Assembly: GCA_902806565.1 (NCBI GenBank)
Contig: CADCXA010000059.1
Span: 434,001 to 498,000, forward strand
Length of the DNA stretch: 64,000 nt
Reading direction: 5' to 3'
From: Hypoxylon rubiginosum
Taxonomy: Eukaryota > Ascomycota > Sordariomycetes > Xylariales > Hypoxylaceae
The notes below the pieces were generated by a model. That model ran no database searches. It was given only the letters and a program-made list of their open reading frames with translations, and was not told where the DNA came from. Position numbers and translations under genes: made by a program. Shown one piece after another: positions 22,886 to 34,192 of the stretch. Every line of letters starts with the position of its first letter. The first letter of the stretch is position 1.

Positions 22886-24473
22886 TCAACATCCATTCTT
22901 GCCACCATTCCCGTTAATCTTCCCATTCCCAACCTTTGCCTTATTCTCTGTCTGGCAGGCAATAACCTGTCTAGCGGCCGACGGCACTTCACCCTTTCTA
23001 CCTCGCTCCTCAATGTCTAACATTTCCCGTGCCCACTCGCATATTGCTCCAACTAGCCCTTCAACCTCGGCCTCTGTGTTGTGCGCATGTACGACTATCC
23101 GCAGCCGATTCATACCTCGCGGCACGACAGGATAATCAATGGGAAAGCAGTTGAAGCCGGCAAGCTGCAGGTGCCAACAGAGCCACTTAGTATAACGTTG
23201 GCGTGTCATTACCGGTAACACGTGCGTCAAGAACGGTTTCCCTTCCCAGTCTTCCATGTTTGGGATGCCCAGGATTCCTTCGTCATGCGCCTCGTCCCAG
23301 ATCGGATTATCTTGGATCGTGCGGAAGAAGTGCTTTACTAAATGCTGTAAGAAAGATTGAAGCTACCACCGACGGCCAGCGTATTAGTCTTGTGATCTCG
23401 CACCGACACGTTTCGGGTATATATATCAGCCTACTTACATGTTCGGTTTGGCCACTCATCAGTAGCTTATATGATGAGCGGATCGCGGCCAACATGGGGA
23501 AAGATGGAGCGGTCGTGTAGATGAAACCACGCGCATTGTTAATCAAGGTTTCGCGCACAGCGTCTCTACATATGACAACAGCTTAATCCACCATCGATCA
23601 GTTAGGTATGCGTGTTCATGTCAGCTCTTCGAGGATGTACTCACCACCGTTGCAGGCTAATGCTTTACCGCATGTATGCATCCTGATAGCAATCTCATGC
23701 TGAAGCCCAAGCTCATCAACATAGCCTCGGCCCTGCTTGCCAAAGACGCCAGTCGTGTGGGCCTCATCGACCACAAACTGGGCGTTGCCTTCAGGGAATA
23801 TCTCCTTGGCAACCTCGACGAGTTCTTTCAGTGGAGCACAGTCTCCGTCCATGCTATACAGGGATTCAACTGCGACTATCACGGTTCGCTGACCTTTCTT
23901 AACGAGATCTTGGGTCTCCTTTATGTCCGTCAGGACTTCGCGAAAGCTGTCGACGTCGTTGTGCTTAAATGCGCGCCGGTTCAATGCCAGACTACTCTGC
24001 ATGCCCTCGTGCATACTGGCATGTACGAGCTCGTCGAATACGATGACGTCCCCGGGACGCGGAATCGTTTCGAACAGGGCGACATTCGCGTCGAATCCCG
24101 AGTTAAAGAGCAGGGCCTTCTCTCCACAGTGAAACTCAGCGATTTCTTTCTCTAGCATATCGACGTAGTTGGTGTTGCCATTGAGGAGCCGGCTACCCCC
24201 CGCGCCGAGATTGAAATTGGGGTTTGCTGCCAGCTCATCAAGGAATCGCTGCCGGACGAGACCATTATGTGTAAGTCCCAGGAAATCCAGTGTGGAGAAA
24301 TCGATGCTATTAGGTGCCGGTTCATTACGGCGGAGCGTGTAGACGCTTCTACTGGTCCGCCGGCCATCTAGCTGTTCCTCTAGATTACGGTAGAATATAG
24401 ACTCCCCCCGCATCCCAGGGGCCTTGAGTTCGTGGTCAGGGAACCATTGAGCGAGGAGGGTTGGGTTGGCCAT
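22886..24473 (-). CDS. Alpha-oxoamine synthase family PLP enzyme (AONS/SPT-like)
   Basis: PLP-dependent enzyme that condenses an amino acid with an acyl thioester and releases CO2. Exons are 24473-23645, 23563-23439 and 23344-22886; introns are 81 and 94 bp. Joined length is 470 residues. Fold-type I landmarks are GAGGSRLLNGN (about 90-100), the PLP-stacking His 151 (ELVHASMHEG), VVDEAHTTGVFG (Asp 236, His 239) and the Schiff-base Lys 270 in HTCGKALACNGG. There is no N-terminal membrane segment, unlike serine palmitoyltransferase or Fum8, and no C-terminal SKL-type peroxisome signal as in some fungal biotin KAPA synthases. Its place next to an HR-PKS without a release domain suggests polyketide offloading. 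A biotin-pathway role cannot be excluded. Confidence 0.88.
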
Positions 24474-25707
24474 GTTGAGATTGGAACGAAGTGAACCGGG
24501 TGGGTAATATTAAGACCGTCAGAGAGAACTTCAGAATCCCAACCGCCGCACGTTGCTTTGATATGTATAAACCGAAACAGACCTTCCGCAGCTTGCCTAG
24601 GGATCATGAGGCGAACCTATTAATGGTTCGCTCTGGTGATATTTCATGGTCTTCGTGGACAAGCCTTTGAAGCATAGAAGCTTGGGAAATCGAAAACCCA
24701 AGATAAATGGGCCCAGCATCATCATCCGGAAACCAAAGCTTCTGACAATGACATCTACAATATTCTTAGAACGGATTCCGCGGTACTACTATATTTCGGA
24801 AACCGAAGTTTACCATGTTATCGGCTGTGAGGAGATGGGTCTCGCAACATGATGCTTGAGACGGGCCGTCAGTCAGATATTTCATCCCGCATTATGGAGC
24901 TCACACCTTACTACGTAATTTCTCATTAGTTAGGTATTTTTTCCATTAAAGTGCTCAAGGAATAGGCTATTCAAAGGGAAAGCTGTGGAGTATGTTTTGA
25001 GGATGCTCTGAAGCCGTACCTAGCCATTATGTGGCGACGTCTCGCAGCATGTCTACCAATACCTACGGCATGCATTTATTTTCGTCTGCGCAGGGGGTTA
25101 CAGGATGTGGATGCTCGCTCTAAATCCCCCAACAGTGTATTGCAGGTACCTATATGTACCCACATGTACCTAAGATATGTACCTAAGATACCTGGAAAAT
25201 AGCACCAAGTCATGGACGGGTTACCACGTGGTGACGCGACGCGCCCTTCGGCCCTCGTATTCTTATTCTGACCGCAGTCGGGCAATCAAGATCCTGGGCT
25301 TACTACGTTAGAACTTAGTATCCATACCCAGTCCGATCCCCTTGGTTTACTTCGGGATCCGATATGACCTTTTCGACTTCCGTACGACTTCCGCAGACGA
25401 AACATTGCTGTTGCTAGGGGTCTCATAATCTGAGATCGACTAGGCCTGATGTCAATGGCTGCCAGAAGACGTTCGTGGTCGCGAGGCCGCCAATGGAAGA
25501 AAATGACGGGAATGGCCAACACGCGGCATGTAAGAAGATCAAGAACTCATGGCTCGCATTGAAATATAATGTTAGGGCGAAGCTCGTTCGAATCTTCTAT
25601 GCTAAGGCTGTGACTGTCATCTTGATCTTGTCTTTAAAGATCGATATTCAGAATCACTAATTGGACTATCACCTTCTGCGTGCTACCTAACGTTCCAACC
25701 TTCAAAT
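24474..25707. promoter_or_regulatory. Divergent promoter of the PLP enzyme and PKS genes
   Basis: About 1.2 kb shared upstream region, well suited to co-regulation. It contains a cluster of GTACCTA repeats at about 25140-25195 with partial dyad symmetry. I see no clear CGG-dyad. Open frames here are under 80 codons and without domains. Confidence 0.5.
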
Positions 25708-28700
25708 ATGCCCTCTGCTATACACACCAATGGCCACCAAGATGGGCAACAGGATAATCATCAGAATGGCCACACGAGTGACCACTCGACAGATGGCGAT
25801 ATTGGCGGCGATGGATTTGTAAATGACAACCCCAACCCGGGAACCCATTCCACGCCTATTGCGATCTGTGGAAGTACGAGCTACCCGTTTCTCTCCCCTA
25901 GATCCACGGCACACTGCAATGCTTAAGCCAAGTGACCTGAGCCATTGAACTCCTAACCATGTCCAAATGGCCTTTTCCCACCCTGCACCCTAACTCACCG
26001 TATTTTTAACCGCCGAAACGCTGACACCATTTGCTTCTCAGTGGCCTGTCGTCTGCCAGGAGGTGTCTCGTCACCTCAGGAATTCTGGGACTTCCTAATT
26101 CAGGGACGGGACGGCCGATCCCGGGTTCCAAAGACGCGGTACAACACAGACGCGTATTTCTCAAGGACGGGAAAGCCGGGGACGACACGTTCCCACTATG
26201 GATACTTCGTCGACGATGACCTGCAGACGTTCGACTCTTCGTCGTTCAACATGTCTGTCAAGGAGCTGGAGCACCTAGACCCGCAGCAACGTCTCATGCT
26301 ATTTGTGTCGAGAGAGTGCGTTGACGATGCTGGTGAAGCTGATGTTGCTGGAAAGCATATTGGCGTGTATATGGGCACCTCTGTTAAAGGTTGGTCCGAC
26401 ATGGACGAGAAGGAGGTTCAGAGCTATGGTGCTTACGACCTGCTTGGGATGGGGTATTTTGCCTTGTCGAACCGGGTGTCATATGAAATGGGCTTGAGCG
26501 GGCCTAGGTAAGCCATATCTGTTTCTTTATACCCTACTTTGCCAGTGGGCGACTCCCAGCCTCTTCTTCGATATTGAAATCAATATTGACCGTATCTCAG
26601 CATGACCATCGACACCGCTTGTGCCTCCTCCTTTTCAGCTCTCAACGAGGCTTGTAGAGCTATATCACAGGGTGACTGTGAGAGTGCGATTGTTGGTGGA
26701 GCAAGTCTCATATTGGGTACCACCATGACCCTTCAGATAGGAGAGCTAGGGGCTTTGTCAGTAGACGGGTCCTGTAAGACATTCTCTGCTGACGCCAATG
26801 GCTACGCTCGAGCTGAAGCCATCAACGCCGTATATATCAAGTCTCTTAGCGCTGCTCTCCGCGACGGCAATCCCGTTCGCGCAGTCATTCGAGGGGTTGC
26901 TACGAACCACAATGGCAGGTCTGCTGGTATAACATCACCTGATATAAAGGCTCAGCAAAACCTTATCAGACAGACGTATAGAATTGCGGGAATACAGGAC
27001 CCTACTGATACTCCTTTTATCGAGGTATGTCAATCAGCCCATCGACTACCATATAGGGGAGTTTATTCGAACAATGTCCTAACCTCTTACTTCAGTGTCA
27101 TGGCACAGGAACGCCAACAGGAGATCGTATGGAAACTACTGCTGTTGGGTCCGTCTTTGGAAGCGATGCCGGTGTCTACATCGGCTCCGTCAAGGCGAAT
27201 ATGGGACACTCGGAAGGTGCTTCGGGACTGACGGCGCTAATCAAGGCTGCCATGGCCTTGGAAAATAAGACAATTCCCCCTAACATCAAATTCAACAAGC
27301 CAAATCCGGAGATTCCCTTCGAGAAGTACAATCTCACAGTTCCTGTCGAGCCGACGGCTTGGCCAGAAGGTCGTACAGAGCGTATCAGCATCAACAACTT
27401 TGGCGTCGGCGGCGCCAATGCTCACGTCATCGTTGACTCTGCCAGTTCATTCAGTGCCTCACCCGAGCTTCAAGAATCGGGAGATAATCCCCAGCTTCTT
27501 GTCTTCTCCGCGAACTCTTCAGAGTCCCTAACCCTGATGATGGACAGGTACAATGAATATCTAACCAGATACCCTGAGCGTATTGAAGACGTTGCATATA
27601 CGCTTGCGAACAAGCGTCAACACTTGAGTAACCGCGCTTTCATCGTCGCCACCCGAGAGAAGCCCGGAATCCCTTCATCTCACGCCAAGCTCAAGTCTCC
27701 GCCCAATGTTGTCATGGTCTTTACAGGACAAGGAGCTCAATGGCCGCAAATGGGCCGAGACTTGATAAAGACCAATAAAACTTTCAAGGCAAGTATCAAG
27801 GCTATGGACGCACACCTTAAAAGTCTAGGACAGGATGGTCCCTCGTGGACCATTGAGGGTGAATTGAGAAAGCCTGCCAAGACCAGCCGGCTAGGTCAAG
27901 CTGAGCTATCTCAACCACTCTGTACCGCGATACAAATTGCTCTCGTTGATGCCTTCAAAGCTGTTGGAATTGAGCCCAGCGCGGTTGTTGGCCATTCCTC
28001 GGGCGAAATTGCTGGTGCTTATGCATCGGGTGCCCTCTCGGCCCGCGAGGCAATTGTCGCTTCGTACCAAAGGGGCGCCGTCGCTAAAGAACAGACTAAG
28101 GCAGGGGCTATGGCCGCGATCGGCATGGGTTGGAAAGATGTCGACGAGTTTCTCGTCCCTGGTGCCACTGTTGCGTGCGAGAACTCTCCCCGGAGTGTCA
28201 CAATCTCCGGGGATGCGTCCAAGGTCGAAGAGGTGGTCGCTGCTATCACCAAGGCCAAGCCCGAAGTATTGGCTAGGCTCCTGAAAGTCGACAAGGCCTA
28301 TCATTCGCACCACATGACCGAGATTGGCGAGATATACTTCAAACTTGTTGGCCCTACTGTTCTCGGCAAGACGCCCGTCAAGCCGTTCTTCTCATCCGTC
28401 GAGGGTAGAATATTGGGGAAGAACGACACCCTCGGCGCCCGGTACTGGCAAAAGAACTTGGAGTCTCCTGTCTTGTTCAATGATGCCGTGACTGCCATCA
28501 CACGCCATCCAGTAGGTCAGAACGCCGTCTTTATAGAAATAGGACCACACTCAGCTCTAGCTGGACCTCTTCGACAGATTCTTACAGAGCATTCGAATAC
28601 GTCTCCTTATATTGCGTCCATGCTTCGTGGCCAGAACTGCACAGAGTCTCTTCTCACGGGCTTTGGAAAGCTATACACGATGAATGCCCCGGTCAACTTG

Positions 28701-31700
28701 AAAGCCTTGTATCCTGAGGGCATTACTCTTCCAAACCTTCCATCCTATCCATGGGCCAACACTGGTGTCTACTGGCATGAAACGCGCGTGATGCGTGAAT
28801 GGCGTGAGCGCCGATTCAGACACCATGATCTCCTTGGTGTGAAGACCGCTGAGTCTACTGACATCGAGCCCGTTTGGCGCAACTTATTCCACCCCGACTT
28901 CGCTCCTTGGGTTCGAGACCATGCTGTCAACAGTGATATTGGTACGTTCACGTCCAAGATTCCGAAGCCTGAATCGGGAACTGACATAATTTAGTCATGC
29001 CATTCTCAGCATATATAGCAAGGTAAGCATCACCAGCCTGATTAAAGACTCAATATTAAACCCCTATTCAATTGTCGAAACTAACATCGGTGGTTGCAGT
29101 GAGTTCGCAGGCCGTCGGCTTTCCGTTGATTGGGCTACCCCCCATCTACATTCTAGCTATATAATCCAACTTTAGGTGTGATATTCTAACAATAATTAGT
29201 GATTGGAGAGGCTATTCGGCAGGTAACTGGTGTTGAGCTGGGATTTACGCTTCGACATATCAGCGCAACTACTGCGCTCGTCGTCCAGGAAAACAAACCC
29301 GTTGAAATTATCACCACTTTCCACCACCGCAAGTCAGCAGGCACAAGCGAAAGTCAATGGTGGGACTTTACTATCGCCTCTCATAACGGGCACTCGTGGG
29401 TTAAGCATTTTAGCGGCAAGGCCGCTCCTTTGGATGAGCCCCTGAGTTCTGCCAAGGGTGTCCCCGACCTACCGCGCGAGGTAGACGTCTCTAAATGGTT
29501 TGATGTCGTTAGTAAGGCCGGGTTTCATTACGGTCCTGAATTCCGATGTTTGAGCGACCTCAAGTGCTCAACCTCTCAGCCAGGGGCAGCTACAGCCACT
29601 ATCGCCAACGACCCACTAGGCGAAGAGTCAGACTACCACATCCACCCGACTGCTGTTGATAATGCATTCCAAATGGTTCCGTTTGCATCTCTTCTAGGCC
29701 TCAGTCGAGATGTCGGCATCAACATCATCACTAGCATAAGGGAAATCAGCATAATCCGCTGTCCTACCGCCTTGACAGCCAATGTGCTCGGGTATCCAAA
29801 CGGGGACGGGTCTATCTCCGGCAGCGTGGATCTGATAGCAGACAGACAGACCATGATGAGTATGAAGGGTGCGACCATCAGTGTTCTGAGAAATTCAAAC
29901 GAACGTGATACTCATGGGGGCGCCCGCTACTTCTTAACTCCACATATCGATTTGCTCAATCTAACAGATCTCCTCCGATCAGGGCGTGACCATGGCCAAT
30001 ATGCGTCGGTTCTAGATGAGATGGTTGAGATGGCTCTACTTTACTCACGCCAGGTCATTTCAGAGTTTGAACCGGAACATGTTCACTTACAGAACTACAA
30101 GACATGGATAAACTCTCAGGCTGATTTTGCACAGAAATCCCCACTAGGTCAGCTAGACAAGACTACTCTCATCGAGACTATCAACGAGAAGGCGAAGGAA
30201 CTTTCGGATACTCCTGCTGTGGATGTTGCCCTGGCGATTCAGAAAGTCACTGCTGCGGCTAGTAACATTCTATCTGGAAGCAGCGATGCCATGGATATCC
30301 TCAGCCAAGAGGACCTGCTTTCCAAACTGACGGCACTCATCAACGAATTTGATAACAGCTCATTCATCCGGACGCTCGCTCAAACGACACCCAATCTCCG
30401 TATTCTAGAGCTTGGTGCCGGCTCCGGATACTCCACGGATAAGTATCTAGATAATCTCCAGTCGTTCTATTCGAAGTACACCGTTACAGACGCCTCCAAC
30501 AACTTGATAGCCGAGGTGAAAGAACGCTACAAGGGCAAGCCCAACATGGAGTTTGCTGCGTTGGACATCAACAAAGATCTGGAGCTTTACGACTTTGCGG
30601 AGGGCCGGGAATACGACCTCATCATTGCTACTAATGTACTCCACCAAGGAGACAGCATTCCAGAGAGCTTGAAGCGCATCCGATCACTGCTTCACCCTCG
30701 CGGGAGATTGCTTCTCCATGAGACCAAGCCGGCATGTAAATGGATAAAATTCATCTTTGGAGTACTTCCTTCCTGGTGGCGAGCTGCCGCCAACAATCCC
30801 ATGGGCGAACCATATCTAGATGCGCAGCTTTGGGAAGCTCAGCTGAAAGATGCCGGATTTGGAGCCATTGACACTGTAACCCCCAAACCCGAGGAGCCGC
30901 TGCATCTTAACGTCATCATTGCCAGGCCTGAGGCCGGTACGATAACCTCAAAGGAGGTCGCCATCCTGAGCGCCGACAATATTGGTGACGTGAGCGCAAT
31001 CACCAGACAGCTCACTGCTAGGGGGTACACAGTCTCTCGCATTACCTTAGGTGACGAAGTTCCCGCTGGAAGGGACATCATAGCTTTGTTAGACAAGGAC
31101 TCTCCGTTCCTTCAGGATATGACGCCTGACGCATTCGACCACCTCCGAGAATTGCTGGTCGGGCTGGAAGGATCCGGCCTCTTCTGGATCACCCACTCAT
31201 CAGTCATGAATGTCACAAACCCGCACTACGCTGCGTCGATTGGACTCGCCCGCAATCTTCGCACCGAGCTCGACATTGACTTCGCTACGTGCCAGACAGA
31301 GACCGACTTTGCCGATGACAAGGTGCTCGACAGCTTCGAGCATTTCCACCAGCGCCGGAACGGCGACGCAATGGCCCCTGAGATGGAGTACGTCATCGAC
31401 GGTGGCAAGGTCAACGTCGGGCGCTTCCACCATATCGCTGTTGCCGACGAACAATTGACGATCGAGGCTAACGACGTGGCCCGCTTGGCGATCGACGCCC
31501 CTGGCCGGTTGACCAATCTTAAGTGGACTAGCTATCCCTCTAGAGCCCCTATCGGCCGTGAAGTTGAGATCGAGGTGTTCGCTGCGGGTTTGAATGACAA
31601 GGTATGCCAATATCATTAGCCTTCCGAATCTAATGCTGACTCACATATATAGGACCTTTCCCATGCCCTCGGCACTGCTGGCGTAGAGAAGGCCATATTC

Positions 31701-33732
31701 GGAGTTGAAGCCGCTGGGGTTATCCGACAGATTGGGCCGGAAGTCACGAAGCTGCAGGTTGGCGATAGAGTAATTGCGATAGGACATGGGGCTCTAGCTA
31801 CTAGGTAGTCTCATTCAGCAAGAGAGTGCCGTCATCAAGATCCCCGACGAGTTGAGTTTCGAGGATGCCGCAACGATGCCGTTTGCCTATGCCGCCGCCA
31901 TCCACTCCCTGATCGAGGTCGGCGGACTGGAGAGGGGAGAGTACGTGCTGATTCACCGTGCCGCTAACAGCGTAGGCATTGCAGCTATACAGGTGGCTAA
32001 GATGATCGGTGCAAAGATATTCGCAACAGTTGAAACCGAAGAAGAGGAGCGGTACATAGCGGATACTTTTGACCTCCCCCGCAGCCAGCTGTCCAGCTTA
32101 CAGAACGCATCCTTCGCCACGGCGGTAATGCGTGAGACGAAAGGCTGTGGTGTTGAGGTCGTACTAAATACCCTCTCCGGAGATCTGCTGCGCGATACCT
32201 GGTCCTGCGTCGCCGAGTTTGGCAAGCTGGTGGACATTGTTGATGGAGGAGACCACACCAGCGCCGGGAATATTGAGATGGACTCGTCGCAAAACCGCAC
32301 TTATTGTGCTGTCAACATGGATCGAATTATTGCCCGCAAACCTGCCCTCCTTGGACGACATCTAGACCTTGCGATGAAACATTACACCGAGGGTTACATC
32401 AGGCCGATCCAATTGGCCAAGGCTTTTACAGCCTCCCAAGTAGCGGATGCATTTAACGAGATGAAAAAGGGCGCCCACATCGGCAAGCTCGTGGTGGAAA
32501 TGCGCTCGCCCACGGATAGCGTCAGCCTGATTCCTGCTGTCGAGGCGCGCGTGAAGACCGTCAAGTTCAACCAAGAGGCATCTTACATCTTGGCTGGCGG
32601 ACTAGGCGGTCTCGGTCGACAGGTCGCCATCTGGATGGCCGAGAACGGCGCCGGCAACCTCATATTCCTGTCCCGAAGCGCCGGTTCCTCGTCCGACGAT
32701 CAAAAATTCGTCCGCGAGCTCGAGTCCATGGGCACCAGCGTGCAGATCTTCCAAGGCAGCGTCGAGTCCTCGGACCTAGTCACCTCCGCCGTCGCCGGGG
32801 CTAAATATCCCGTTAAGGGCGTGGTAAACATGGCCATGGCGCTGCGGGACCGCACCTGGGCCGCCATGACGCACGAGGACTGGTTCGCGGCGGCGGGGCC
32901 CAAGGTCCGGGGCTCGCGGAACCTGCACGACGCGACCGCGGACATGGCCCTCGACTTCTTCATAATGTTTTCGTCCAATACGGCAGTTTTCGGTGTGCCG
33001 GGACAAAGCAACTACGCCGCCGCCAACGTCTTCCTCGACGCCTTCGCCCGGTACCGCAACGGCCTCGGCCTGCCCGCGACTACCATCGACGTCGGCGTCG
33101 TCGAGGACACGGGCGTGTCGTCTAGGGACGAGCGCATGCTGCGGAACTTCAAGACCATGGGCTACATGACGATCCGGTCCAAGGAGGTACTCGATGCCAT
33201 GTCACTCGCTGTCACCGCTCCGTCGCCTAAGGCAGGGGATGCCGCAGCGCCGTGCTACGTCGACCTGTCTAGCTTCGTCATCGGCCTGGGCTCCACGATC
33301 CCCCTCACTTCGCCCAACAACCAGCTCCCCTGGCGGCGCGACCCGCGCATGGCCTCCTACCACAACAACAGCAACGCCTCGGCCGACACGAGCGGGTCGG
33401 GCGGCAGCGGGAGCGACGGCATCAAGTCGTTCCTCGCGTCTGCCCGCGCGGACCGCGAGGTCCTGCGGACGGACGAGGCGGCGGCGCTGCTGGCGGGCGA
33501 GATCGGGCGCAAGGTGCTGGGCTTGCTGGGCCAGCCGGCCGACGAGCTGAAGACGGGGCTGGGGCTGGCGGACCTGGGCATGGACTCGCTCATCGGTATC
33601 GAAATGCGCAAGTGGTGGAGGCTGAGCTTCGGGTTCGAGGTCAGCCTGCTCGAGATGCTAGGGATGGGGACCCTGGAGGCGCTGGGCAGACACGCGGCGG
33701 AGGGGTTGTATAAGGCGCTTGGCGGGGAGTAG
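25708..33732 (+). CDS. Highly reducing polyketide synthase KS-AT-DH-MT-ER-KR-ACP, frame broken in ER
   Basis: Iterative type I PKS. Supported introns: 25874-26041, 26508-26600, 27025-27095, 28942-28994 and 31602-31652; the stretch 29023-29199 is ambiguous. KS: Cys 218 (DTACASS), His 354 (ECHGTGT), His 390 (NMGHSEG). AT: FTGQGAQ and Ser 653 (GHSSGE). DH: His about 961 (WVRDHAV) and Asp in HPTAVDNAFQ. MT: LELGAGSGYS near 30,405. KR: AGGLGGLGR near 32,593 and Tyr near 33,013. ACP: Ser at 33586-33588 (GMDSL). No thioesterase, reductase or condensation domain follows. In the ER, after intron 31602-31652, the frame meets TAG at 31806-31808, and ER homology resumes one frame over from about 31807. 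The ER cofactor motif is also unusual. The gene may be a recent pseudogene, or the base may be a sequencing error. Confidence 0.85.
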
Positions 33733-34011
33733 GGGGTTGGATACTGATGGGCCGGCACATGTCATTGAATACCTGCCTAGGTACGTCTTGATCTAGACCA
33801 TTTGAATGATTGGATCTACAGGTATGAGAAGTGCAAGCCTGAAGATGTGGATAAGTATGTCTAGAATTAAGTCAGATCGTGCGTGCTCTAAATTACTCCG
33901 AAATACAATAATGAAATCTTGATTTCCTACAAACGTTGACCGATTTTCTAACCACTTTTTGCAACAATGCTTATGGTAAAATAATAATAAATAAGATAAA
34001 AAATAAGATAT
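33733..34011. other. Short spacer between PKS and A/T island
   Basis: About 280 bp of normal-composition DNA carrying the PKS 3' UTR and a CCTAGGTACG motif near 33777. It turns A/T-rich from about 33960. Confidence 0.5.
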
Positions 34012-34192
34012 TATAGGGTGTTTGGGAGCACCTAAGATAAGCCTAGATAAGCCTGATTAGGAAGTGATTTAACCTTAATTATATAATTTATATATAAATA
34101 GATTCTTAAGTTAAAAATAGTTAGTTGGTTTTTAAAGTTTTTATAATAATAAATTATATTGTTTTTTTAAAGGATTATTTTAAGATTTAATA
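34012..34192 (+). repeat. Left copy of 181-bp direct terminal repeat
   Basis: Begins with TATAGGGTGTTTGGGAGC. It aligns gap-free to 44724-44904 at a constant offset of 10,712. Its first half keeps more G/C than the right copy. Confidence 0.88.
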
